Shown: positions 8,374-15,657 of the stretch, in pieces
Layout: every line of letters starts with the position of its first letter
Position numbering within the stretch: the first letter of the stretch is position 1
NCBI RefSeq assembly: GCF_003259615.1
Contig: NZ_QLLR01000003.1
Location: forward strand, 1-64,000
Length of the DNA stretch: 64,000 bases
Direction: 5' to 3'
DNA from: Pedobacter cryoconitis
GTDB taxonomy: Bacteria > Bacteroidota > Bacteroidia > Sphingobacteriales > Sphingobacteriaceae
Notes under the pieces: generated by a model
Seen by the model: the letters and a program-made list of their open reading frames with translations, nothing else
What the model was told of the DNA's origin: nothing
The model's database searches: none
Position numbers and translations under genes: made by a program

Positions 8374-8395
8374 TTTTAAATCAGCCTCTAAAAAC

Positions 8396-10369
8396 ATGCA
8401 TCCTAATCTAAAAAAACTATCCGCTGCGGGTATGTTAGTGACGTTGGGTATAATATTCGGTGACATAGGAACGTCCCCGCTTTATACTTTTCAAGTATTA
8501 CTTAAAGAGGGTGGGCAGGTTAACCCCGCCTTAGTATTAGGTGCTATTTCCTGCGTATTCTGGACACTCACCCTGCAAACTACTTTCAAGTATATTTTCA
8601 TTACACTTCAGGCAGACAATAAAGGAGAGGGTGGTATATTTTCACTCTACGCTTTAGTGCGCCGTTATGGTAAATGGATGGCTATTCCTGCCATAATTGG
8701 TGCGGGGACACTACTGGCCGACGGAATTATTACCCCCCCTATTTCTGTGACCTCAGCTATTGAGGGCTTAAACCTGGTTCCAGCATTATCAAAGATTATT
8801 GTGCCGGGCAATACGCTGATTTTGTGTATTGTGATTACCATTATCGTGCTGCTGTTCTTTTTTCAGCAGTTTGGGACGAAGGTTATCGGTGCTTCTTTTG
8901 GCCCGATCATGCTTTGCTGGTTCTGTATGATTGCCCTGCTTGGATTAATCCAGGTACTGCATTACCCTGAGATTTTCAAAGCACTAAACCCATATTATGG
9001 GGCCAGGCTATTAATGGATCATCCGCATGGCTTCTGGTTGCTGGGTGCTGTATTTTTATGTACTACAGGTGCTGAGGCGTTATATTCTGATCTGGGGCAT
9101 TGCGGCAGAAAGAATATTCAGATCAGCTGGATCTTTGTTAAAACAGCCTTAGTGCTGAATTACCTGGGTCAGGGTGCATGGGTATTAATGCAAAGTCCAC
9201 AGAAGGATTTCAATGGCATCAATCCTTTCTTTGAAATTGTGCCGCATTTATTCCTGATCCCTGTGGTCATTATCGCAACCATGGCTACTATTATTGCAAG
9301 CCAGGCATTGATTTCAGGTTCTTTTACCTTGATTAGTGAGGCGGTAAGTATGAATTTCTGGCCTAAGGTCACGATTAAATATCCGACGAATATCAGAGGT
9401 CAGATTTATATTCCAAGTATCAACTGGCTGCTTTGTATTGGCTGTATTGCAGTTTCTCTTTATTTCAGAACTTCGGAGAATATGACCGCAGCCTACGGCT
9501 TTTCTATTACGATCGCGATGCTGATGACCACGATACTGATGTATTATTTTATGCGGTATGTAAAACGCTGGCCACTTTGGCTGGTGATTATTATTGTGAG
9601 TGTTTTTGCAGTCGTAGAGCTTTCTTTCTTTGTAGCAAACTCCGTAAAAATCGTCAAAAGATTATTCTTCTTAGTCTTCGAGGTTGGCTTGATTTTCACC
9701 ATGTTCGTTTGGTTCAAAGCGCGCAAGATTACCAATCGCTTCTTAAAATTCGTAGAGCTTGAAGACCAGGTACCGATGCTCAAGGCGCTCAGTGAAGATC
9801 GCTCGATAGCCAAATATTGTACACACCTGATCTATTTAACGAAAGCAAATAACAGCAAGCAAATTGAGCAGAAGGTTCTTTATTCTATATTCAGCCGTAA
9901 TCCCAAACGGGCAGACGTGTACTGGTTTGTACATATCGAAAGAACGGATGAGCCTTATACGATGGAGTTCATGGTAGAAGAGCTTGCCGATGATAAAATT
10001 ATCCGCATCGAGTTCAGACTGGGTTTCCGTATCCACCCGAGGGTCAATGTGCTGTTCAGAAAAGTGGTGCAGGAAATGGTAGCGAACAAAGAGATTGATA
10101 TTACGAGTAAGTACGACTCTTTGAATAAGTTCAACCTCGCAGCAGATTTCCGCTTTGTGATCATGGAGAAATTCCTTTCTTATGAGAATGACTTCAGTTT
10201 AAAAGATGGGTTTATCCTGAGAAGTTATTTTGCAATTAAGCGACTGGCTCAGTCTGACACTAAAGCTTTTGGACTGGATACGAGTGAAACGATCATTGAA
10301 AAGATTCCTTTGGTGGTTTATCCTGTGGAGAACATCCATTTAAAGCGTATTTTCAGGCCCGTCGGTTAA
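8396..10369 (+). CDS. kup: KUP/HAK/KT-type potassium uptake protein
   Basis: Kup imports K+ with H+ across the inner membrane. The 657-residue protein carries the family start motif G-I-I-F-G-D-I-G-T-S-P-L-Y-T-F at about residues 18-32. Around twelve hydrophobic helices run to about residue 440, including G-D-N-K/G-E-G-G-I-F-like and D-G-I-I-T-P-P-I-S-V-x-S-A signatures. A soluble cytoplasmic C-terminal domain of about 210 residues follows. Length agrees with the family (about 620-660). It is monocistronic and shares a bidirectional terminator with the convergent carB. Confidence 0.95.
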   Translation: MHPNLKKLSAAGMLVTLGIIFGDIGTSPLYTFQVLLKEGGQVNPALVLGAISCVFWTLTLQTTFKYIFITLQADNKGEGGIFSLYALVRRYGKWMAIPAIIGAGTLLADGIITPPISVTSAIEGLNLVPALSKIIVPGNTLILCIVITIIVLLFFFQQFGTKVIGASFGPIMLCWFCMIALLGLIQVLHYPEIFKALNPYYGARLLMDHPHGFWLLGAVFLCTTGAEALYSDLGHCGRKNIQISWIFVKTALVLNYLGQGAWVLMQSPQKDFNGINPFFEIVPHLFLIPVVIIATMATIIASQALISGSFTLISEAVSMNFWPKVTIKYPTNIRGQIYIPSINWLLCIGCIAVSLYFRTSENMTAAYGFSITIAMLMTTILMYYFMRYVKRWPLWLVIIIVSVFAVVELSFFVANSVKIVKRLFFLVFEVGLIFTMFVWFKARKITNRFLKFVELEDQVPMLKALSEDRSIAKYCTHLIYLTKANNSKQIEQKVLYSIFSRNPKRADVYWFVHIERTDEPYTMEFMVEELADDKIIRIEFRLGFRIHPRVNVLFRKVVQEMVANKEIDITSKYDSLNKFNLAADFRFVIMEKFLSYENDFSLKDGFILRSYFAIKRLAQSDTKAFGLDTSETIIEKIPLVVYPVENIHLKRIFRPVG

Positions 10370-10380
10370 AATCAAGACAT

Positions 10381-10409
10381 AAAAAAGTCCCGCAATGCGG
10401 GACTTTTTT
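10381..10409. terminator. Bidirectional terminator between kup and carB
   Basis: GTCCCGC at 10387-10393 pairs with GCGGGAC at 10397-10403 across a three-base loop, flanked by six A and six T. It serves both convergent genes. Confidence 0.92.
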
Positions 10410-10425
10410 ATCAATAAGCTTTTTA

Positions 10426-13242
10426 TTATTTCGATAAATACATCGATTTGTCTTTGTACAGCTTTCTGAAATACGGATCTTCCAGGTCTTTGATAAACCG
10501 GATAGATTCACCAGTTGATTTCATTTCAGGACCTAATTCCTTCGGTACTTCAGGGAATTTATCGTAAGAGAAAACAGGTTCCTTAATGGCATACCCTTCT
10601 AATTTACGTTCAATGGTAAAGTCTTTCAGTTTGTTCACACCTAACATGATTTTAGCTGCGATATTGATATAAGGAACATCGTATGCTTTAGCGATGAAAG
10701 GAACAGTTCTGGAAGCTCTTGGGTTCGCTTCAATCACATAAACCTTTTCATCTTTCACAGCAAACTGAATATTCAGTAAACCGATTACATTTAATGCCCT
10801 GGCAATTTTCTTAGAGTAAGTCTCCATGCTTTCCATTACTTTGGCAGAAAGACTGAATGGAGGTAATACCGCAAATGAATCTCCGGAGTGAATACCAGCC
10901 GGCTCAATATGTTCCATTAAACCTACGATATGTACATCCTCACCATCACAGATTGAATCTGACTCAGTTTCTTCTGCTCTGTCAAGGAAATGGTCAATCA
11001 GCACTCTGTTACCTGGTAAATCACCTAATAACTTCACTACTGCTTTTTCCAGATCTTCATCGTTGATCACAATACTCATTCCTTGTCCACCTAATACATA
11101 ACTAGGACGAACCAGTACCGGGTAACCTACTTCATTAGCTACCACGATAGCTTCTTCCGCATTTTCCGCAACACCATATTTAGGATAAGGGATCTCCAGT
11201 TCTTTTAATAAGTCTGAGAAACGGCCGCGGTCTTCAGCAACATCCATATCGTTGTAAGATGTTCCGATAATCTTAATTCCGTTCTCATGAAGTTTTTCTG
11301 CCATTTTCAAAGCAGTCTGACCACCTAATTGCACGATTACACCTACCGGGTTTTCCAGCTCGATGATTTCACGCACATGTTCCCAGAATACCGGCTCAAA
11401 GTATAACTTGTCAGCCATGTTGAAATCTGTAGAAACTGTTTCAGGGTTACAGTTGATCATGATCGACTCAAATCCGCTTTCTTTTGCTGCCAGTAAACCA
11501 TGCACACAAGAGTAATCGAATTCAATACCCTGGCCAATCCGGTTCGGGCCCGATCCTAATACAATAATTTTCTTTTTATCTGAAGGGATAGATTCATTCT
11601 CGTCCTCAAAAGTTGAATAGTAGTAAGGAGTTTGTGCAGAGAATTCAGCAGCACAAGTATCTACCATTTTATAAACTCTTCTGATGCCCAGTGATTTTCT
11701 GCGGTCATAGACCTCATCCTCGGTTACATTACCTAAAAGGTAAGCAATCTGAATATCTGAGAATCCTTTTTGTTTCAGGGTGAAGAAGAATTCCTTCGGT
11801 ATATTAGTTAACGAGTAACGTTTTAATTCTGTTTCCAGTTGTACCAGTTCCTGGATCTGTGCTAAGAACCATTTGTCAATTCTGGTCACCTTACGGATAG
11901 ATTCCAATGGAACGCCCATGCTCATTGCATCCTTAATCAGGAATAAGCGGTTCCAGCTTGGATGCTCCAGGCCGTGCATAATCTCTTCGATACTTCTGTT
12001 GTGTTTTCCATCGGCACCTAAACCAGCGCGTCCGATTTCCAAACTCTGACATGCTTTTTGAAGGGCTTCGATAAAGCTGCGGCCAATAGCCATCACTTCA
12101 CCAACAGATTTCATCTGTAAGCCTAACTCCATGTTCGCACCTTTGAATTTATCAAAGTTCCAGCGGGGTATTTTAACGATTACATAATCTAACGTAGGCT
12201 CAAAGTAAGCTGAAGTAGTTTTAGTAATCTGATTTTCGATTTCATCCAGGTTATAACCAATCGCCAGTTTAGAAGCAATTTTAGCAATCGGATAACCAGT
12301 TGCTTTACTTGCCAGTGCTGATGAACGGGAAACCCTTGGGTTAATTTCGATAGCGATAATATCGTCGTTATCAGGGTTAACTGAGAACTGCACGTTACAT
12401 CCGCCTGCGAAAGTACCGATTGCACGCATCATTTTGATCGCCTGGTTACGCATTTCCTGGTAACAGGTATCAGATAAAGTCATTGCTGGTGCAACTGTAA
12501 TAGAGTCACCAGTATGAATACCCATCGGGTCAAAGTTTTCAATCGAGCAAATGATAATTACGTTATCATTGCTGTCTCTTAGTAACTCCAGCTCGTATTC
12601 TTTCCAGCCTAAGACTGCTTTTTCTACTAATACTTCGTGTGTTGGTGAAGCTTCAAGTCCACGTTTTAACGCGGCATCGAATTCTTCTTTTTTGTGGACA
12701 AAACCACCACCTGACCCACCTAAAGTATAAGAAGGACGGATGACCAGCGGATAGCCGATTTCCTGTGCCGCTTCTTTACCTTCAAGGAAAGAGTTTGCAA
12801 TTTTCGAAGGTGCAACACCCACACCTATATCTACCATTAACTGGCGGAAGGCTTCTCTGTTTTCTGTCTTTTCAATTGCAGCAACATCAACGCCAATTAC
12901 TCTAACGCCATGTTTTTCCCAAACACCACGTTCTTCAGCTTCCTTACAAAGGTTTAAGGCAGTTTGCCCTCCCATGGTTGGCAATACAGCATCAATTTTC
13001 CGCTCTATTAAAATCTGCTCAATAGAGTCTACCGTTAAAGGTCTGAGGTAAACATGGTCTGCAATGATCTTATCAGTCATAATAGTTGCAGGATTGGAGT
13101 TTATAATAGAAACTTCAATTCCTTCTTCTTTTAAGGATAAGGCAGCTTGGGATCCGGAGTAATCAAACTCACAGGCTTGGCCAATAATAATAGGTCCGGA
13201 ACCGATAATCAATACTGAACGTATGGAGGTGTCTTTAGGCAT
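10426..13242 (-). CDS. carB: Carbamoyl phosphate synthase large subunit lacking the allosteric domain
   Basis: CarB makes carbamoyl phosphate for pyrimidine and arginine synthesis from bicarbonate, ATP and ammonia delivered by CarA. Both ATP-grasp halves are present: the first with V-L-I-I-G-S-G-P-I-I-I-G-Q-A-C-E-F-D-Y-S-G near the N-terminus, the second with V-L-G-S-G-P-N-R-I-G-Q-G-I-E-F-D-Y near residue 565. At 938 residues it stops where the E. coli enzyme (1073) begins its C-terminal MGS-like domain, which binds UMP, ornithine and IMP. No carA lies beside it. Absence of the domain implies loss of the classical allosteric control. Confidence 0.95.
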   Translation of the reverse strand: MPKDTSIRSVLIIGSGPIIIGQACEFDYSGSQAALSLKEEGIEVSIINSNPATIMTDKIIADHVYLRPLTVDSIEQILIERKIDAVLPTMGGQTALNLCKEAEERGVWEKHGVRVIGVDVAAIEKTENREAFRQLMVDIGVGVAPSKIANSFLEGKEAAQEIGYPLVIRPSYTLGGSGGGFVHKKEEFDAALKRGLEASPTHEVLVEKAVLGWKEYELELLRDSNDNVIIICSIENFDPMGIHTGDSITVAPAMTLSDTCYQEMRNQAIKMMRAIGTFAGGCNVQFSVNPDNDDIIAIEINPRVSRSSALASKATGYPIAKIASKLAIGYNLDEIENQITKTTSAYFEPTLDYVIVKIPRWNFDKFKGANMELGLQMKSVGEVMAIGRSFIEALQKACQSLEIGRAGLGADGKHNRSIEEIMHGLEHPSWNRLFLIKDAMSMGVPLESIRKVTRIDKWFLAQIQELVQLETELKRYSLTNIPKEFFFTLKQKGFSDIQIAYLLGNVTEDEVYDRRKSLGIRRVYKMVDTCAAEFSAQTPYYYSTFEDENESIPSDKKKIIVLGSGPNRIGQGIEFDYSCVHGLLAAKESGFESIMINCNPETVSTDFNMADKLYFEPVFWEHVREIIELENPVGVIVQLGGQTALKMAEKLHENGIKIIGTSYNDMDVAEDRGRFSDLLKELEIPYPKYGVAENAEEAIVVANEVGYPVLVRPSYVLGGQGMSIVINDEDLEKAVVKLLGDLPGNRVLIDHFLDRAEETESDSICDGEDVHIVGLMEHIEPAGIHSGDSFAVLPPFSLSAKVMESMETYSKKIARALNVIGLLNIQFAVKDEKVYVIEANPRASRTVPFIAKAYDVPYINIAAKIMLGVNKLKDFTIERKLEGYAIKEPVFSYDKFPEVPKELGPEMKSTGESIRFIKDLEDPYFRKLYKDKSMYLSK

Positions 13243-13334
13243 AAGGCTTTAAAAAAGTCTAAAGTGTTTTGTTAAAAAATGTTCGTCGTGTTAGACTGAT
13301 AGCTGGGCGAGATTTTACGTGCTATTGCTAAAGA

Positions 13335-13365
13335 ATCCCGACTGTTCTGTCGGGATGCAAAGGTA
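13335..13365 (-). promoter_or_regulatory. Candidate carB promoter box and leader hairpin
   Basis: On the minus strand TACCTTTG (13358-13365) matches TAnnTTTG, with a weak ACTG about 21 bases upstream. Directly downstream, 13335-13342 and 13349-13356 form a perfect 8-bp inverted repeat with a six-base loop. This would sit at the 5' end of a leader of about 110 bases before carB. Without the MGS domain, RNA-level control here is an attractive but untested idea. Confidence 0.5.
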
Positions 13366-13534
13366 CATTATTAGACCGTAATAATTCAGTTTTTTTTCAA
13401 AAGAAAGCCAAAATAATCAGAACAGAAAAATAGGATAGCTTAACGGTGGGCTGTGTTTATTTTTAATAAGCGTACTTTGAACAAAATTAGTGCGTTAATG
13501 GAAAAGGTATAACGCAATTATACAAGATAAAAAA

Positions 13535-14059
13535 ATGAAAAAATTACTATTTGCAGTCTTCGCTACTGTTATTCTTTTAAGTGGATGCGGCACTGTCCAG
13601 TCTATTATTAAATCGAGCTTTCCTTATACTGCTACCCTGGTTATTCCGAAATCTTCTAAGGCGGATAGTACAGCTTCTGTGACCAGCGCTGCCGGAAGTT
13701 TTGATGAGGTAATCGGCAATCAGAGTGGAAATGACTATGTGAGAGATATTAGAATCGCCTCTGCGAAAATCATAGCTTCCAATCCAAATGATAAAAGCAT
13801 GAGTATGTTTAAATCCATTAAAGTTTTCATTTCCAATGGAAGCAGTGGTGAAGTCATGGTCGCTTCGAGAAATGATGTTTCAGAACATATCGGATCTTCT
13901 TTAGTCCTGGATATTGACAATTCACGTTTTGTGGATCAGTATATCAAAGGCAACAGCCTGAAGGTAAGGCTGGAGTATGTATTAAGAGAAAATTTAACAG
14001 CAGACGTGAGTTTGAGAACTTCTTTAAGTTTCAGCTCCTCTCCTGCCAGCAAGAAATAA
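13535..14059 (+). CDS. Small predicted lipoprotein of unknown function
   Basis: The 174-residue protein starts with a lipoprotein signal: a K-K-L-L n-region, a hydrophobic stretch and lipobox L-S-G-C, with Cys19 as the acylated residue. The mature part is rich in Ser and beta-strand-like alternation, with N-P-N-D-K-S-x-S near residue 87 and L-x-V-R-L-E-Y-V-L-R-E-N near the end. It resembles anonymous Bacteroidetes lipoproteins. It is not clearly in an operon, since the pnuC-type gene 28 bases downstream has its own -7-like box. Confidence 0.6.
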   Translation: MKKLLFAVFATVILLSGCGTVQSIIKSSFPYTATLVIPKSSKADSTASVTSAAGSFDEVIGNQSGNDYVRDIRIASAKIIASNPNDKSMSMFKSIKVFISNGSSGEVMVASRNDVSEHIGSSLVLDIDNSRFVDQYIKGNSLKVRLEYVLRENLTADVSLRTSLSFSSSPASKK

Positions 14060-14074
14060 AACCGTAAATAATTT

Positions 14075-14082
14075 TACATTTG
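14075..14082 (+). promoter_or_regulatory. Candidate -7 box for the PnuC-type operon
   Basis: TACATTTG matches TAnnTTTG and ends four bases before the ATG at 14087. A leaderless or near-leaderless message is predicted. No convincing -33 TTTG is present, so read-through from the upstream gene is also possible. Confidence 0.4.
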
Positions 14083-14086
14083 ACGC

Positions 14087-14728
14087 ATGGTAGCCATAGT
14101 CGATGTAGTCAGAGACAGTATTGAACATTTTTTCAGCATAACCAGCTGGCTGGAGTGGTGCGGTGTAATTACCGGAACACTTTGTGTCTGGCTGGCCGCA
14201 AAAAACAATATTTTGAACTGGCCCCTTGCTATTGTAAGCGTACTGATCTATATTTTCATTTTTTTTGAAAGTAAGTTATACTCGGATATGGGCCTGCAGG
14301 TTTATTTTTTAGTCACCAATGCTTATGGTTGGTACTTCTGGAGTAAAAACAGGAATAATCCGGAAACCTCCAGACCTGTCAGTATCATTACCAATAAAGA
14401 AATGGGCTTATCGGCCGTCGCCATTATCCTGCTAACTATTCTTCCGGGAACTTTACTACATTACTTTACCAAAGCGTCTTACCCGTTTTTAGATAGTTTT
14501 TGTACGGCATGCAGCCTGGTTGCACAAATATTCCTCGCCAGAAAAGTATTACAGAACTGGCTGATCTGGATTTTTGTAGATATTATTTATGTAGGTGTTT
14601 ATGTGTCAAAAGATCTTTATGCTACCGCGATTATGTATGCTTTATATGTTTATATCGCCTGGGTAGGTTACCAGGGATGGAAAAAATCAAGATTGGAAAC
14701 AGAAATTACATTGAAAAGTCATGACTAA
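14087..14728 (+). CDS. pnuC: PnuC-family vitamin transporter (nicotinamide riboside or thiamine)
   Basis: PnuC proteins are SWEET-like facilitators for nicotinamide riboside; the PnuT subgroup carries thiamine. The 213-residue protein has about seven hydrophobic helices and the family motifs N-W-P-L-A-I-V-S, L-Y-S-D-M-G-L-Q-V-Y-F and the substrate-site W-x-x-W (in Y-G-W-Y-F-W). It overlaps the next gene, a NadR-type kinase, by 8 bases, which favours nicotinamide riboside since uptake depends on trapping by phosphorylation. A TPP-riboswitch-controlled receptor lies just downstream, so a thiamine transporter cannot be excluded from sequence alone. Confidence 0.88.
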   Translation: MVAIVDVVRDSIEHFFSITSWLEWCGVITGTLCVWLAAKNNILNWPLAIVSVLIYIFIFFESKLYSDMGLQVYFLVTNAYGWYFWSKNRNNPETSRPVSIITNKEMGLSAVAIILLTILPGTLLHYFTKASYPFLDSFCTACSLVAQIFLARKVLQNWLIWIFVDIIYVGVYVSKDLYATAIMYALYVYIAWVGYQGWKKSRLETEITLKSHD

Positions 14729-15242
14729 AAAAATAGCTATCGTTGGCCCTGAAAGCACAGGAAAGTCCACACTGACAAAATTACTGGCTAAACATTACCA
14801 TACGCTTTGGGTCCCTGAGTTTGCAAGATATTATTGCGCGGCATTAACTGCGCCTTGTACGATGCAGGATGAAATTAATATGTTCCATGGACAGCAGGCT
14901 CTTGAAGAATCAATCCTGGCAGTCGCGGAGCAGGAGTTGATTTTCTGTGACACTACCTTTTTAACGGTAAAAATATGGAGTGATGAAATGCTGGGCGAGA
15001 CTCCTCAAATAGTCCTGGATGCTTTACCATTGAGGACCTATGATCATTATTTACTGCTGAATATTGATTTACCATGGCAGGAAGACCCACAACGTGATTT
15101 CCCGCATATGCGCGAACATTTTATGGCCATATGGCATAAAGAATTGAAAGATCTTGGCGCTGATTATGTAGTAATCAGCGGGATTGAAGATCGTTTACAA
15201 AATGCAATTACAGCAATAGATAAATTTTTGGAAACAAAATAA
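14721..15242 (+). CDS. NadR-type ribosylnicotinamide kinase-like ATPase
   Basis: The 173-residue protein is a stand-alone kinase domain of the AAA_28/NadR type. It has a Walker A box G-P-E-S-T-G-K-S-T at residues 9-17, the W-V-P-E-F-A-R-Y-Y segment typical of NadR kinase domains and a later C-D-T-T-F-L-T lid region. The NMN adenylyltransferase half of full-length NadR is absent. The predicted reaction is phosphorylation of nicotinamide riboside brought in by the overlapping PnuC gene. A kinase acting on another vitamin, such as thiamine, is a less likely alternative. Confidence 0.85.
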   Translation: MTKKIAIVGPESTGKSTLTKLLAKHYHTLWVPEFARYYCAALTAPCTMQDEINMFHGQQALEESILAVAEQELIFCDTTFLTVKIWSDEMLGETPQIVLDALPLRTYDHYLLLNIDLPWQEDPQRDFPHMREHFMAIWHKELKDLGADYVVISGIEDRLQNAITAIDKFLETK

Positions 15243-15251
15243 GCATACGAA

Positions 15252-15404
15252 ATGAACGAAACAGAATTTTTAGAGTATTGTAAAAGTCAATTGACCGGAC
15301 CAATAAAAGATGAAGACATCATTACGATGTTAACTGCCTGGGGGAGTATCAAATATTCACAAGGATATACGAATGCACAAAGCGAGAAAGAGGATATAGA
15401 GTAA
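15252..15404 (+). CDS. 50-residue acidic protein of unknown function
   Basis: The frame ATG 15252 to TAA 15404 encodes 50 residues and starts 9 bases after the kinase stop, consistent with the same operon. It is acidic, with an N-terminal E-x-E-F-L-E-Y helix, a central I-T-M-L-T-A-W-G-S-I-K-Y-S-Q-G-Y stretch and a charged tail. It has no signal peptide or membrane segment. The tight spacing and an open frame up to a riboswitch promoter support a real gene. Function is not recognised. Confidence 0.6.
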   Translation: MNETEFLEYCKSQLTGPIKDEDIITMLTAWGSIKYSQGYTNAQSEKEDIE

Positions 15405-15422
15405 CGGTATAAGCACTGCTAA

Positions 15423-15453
15423 ATTGCTATATCTAAAATATTTTATACATTTG
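15423..15453 (+). promoter_or_regulatory. Promoter for the TPP riboswitch transcript
   Basis: ATTG at 15423-15426 and TACATTTG at 15446-15453 are separated by 19 bases, close to the Bacteroidetes consensus TTTG-N19-21-TAnnTTTG. Transcription would start around 15459, right at the 5' edge of the riboswitch. Confidence 0.75.
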
Positions 15454-15459
15454 CCAATA

Positions 15460-15592
15460 TCAAAAGGGGTGCCTTGTTTTGTAAAAAACACAAAGACAGG
15501 CTGAGATCATACCCATTATTTGAGCGCTGAATTAATTTCAGGCGCTTCAAATATGCACCTGATCCGGGTAATGCCGGCGGAGGGATTGGAGT
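15460..15592 (+). promoter_or_regulatory. TPP riboswitch (thi-box)
   Basis: All conserved elements of the thiamine pyrophosphate aptamer are present in order: GGGGTGCC at 15466-15473, CTGAGATCATACCC at 15500-15513 and ACCTGATCCGGGTAATGCCGG with GGAGGGA up to about 15585. A variable P3a-like stem lies between 15520 and 15550. It precedes the TonB receptor gene by about 65 bases. No clear intrinsic terminator lies in between, so control of translation is more likely than premature termination. Confidence 0.96.
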
Positions 15593-15657
15593 TATGGAGT
15601 TTAATTATGTTGTATTAGCCCTATGTACAACAGGTTTTACTAAAAAACAGTAGCAAA

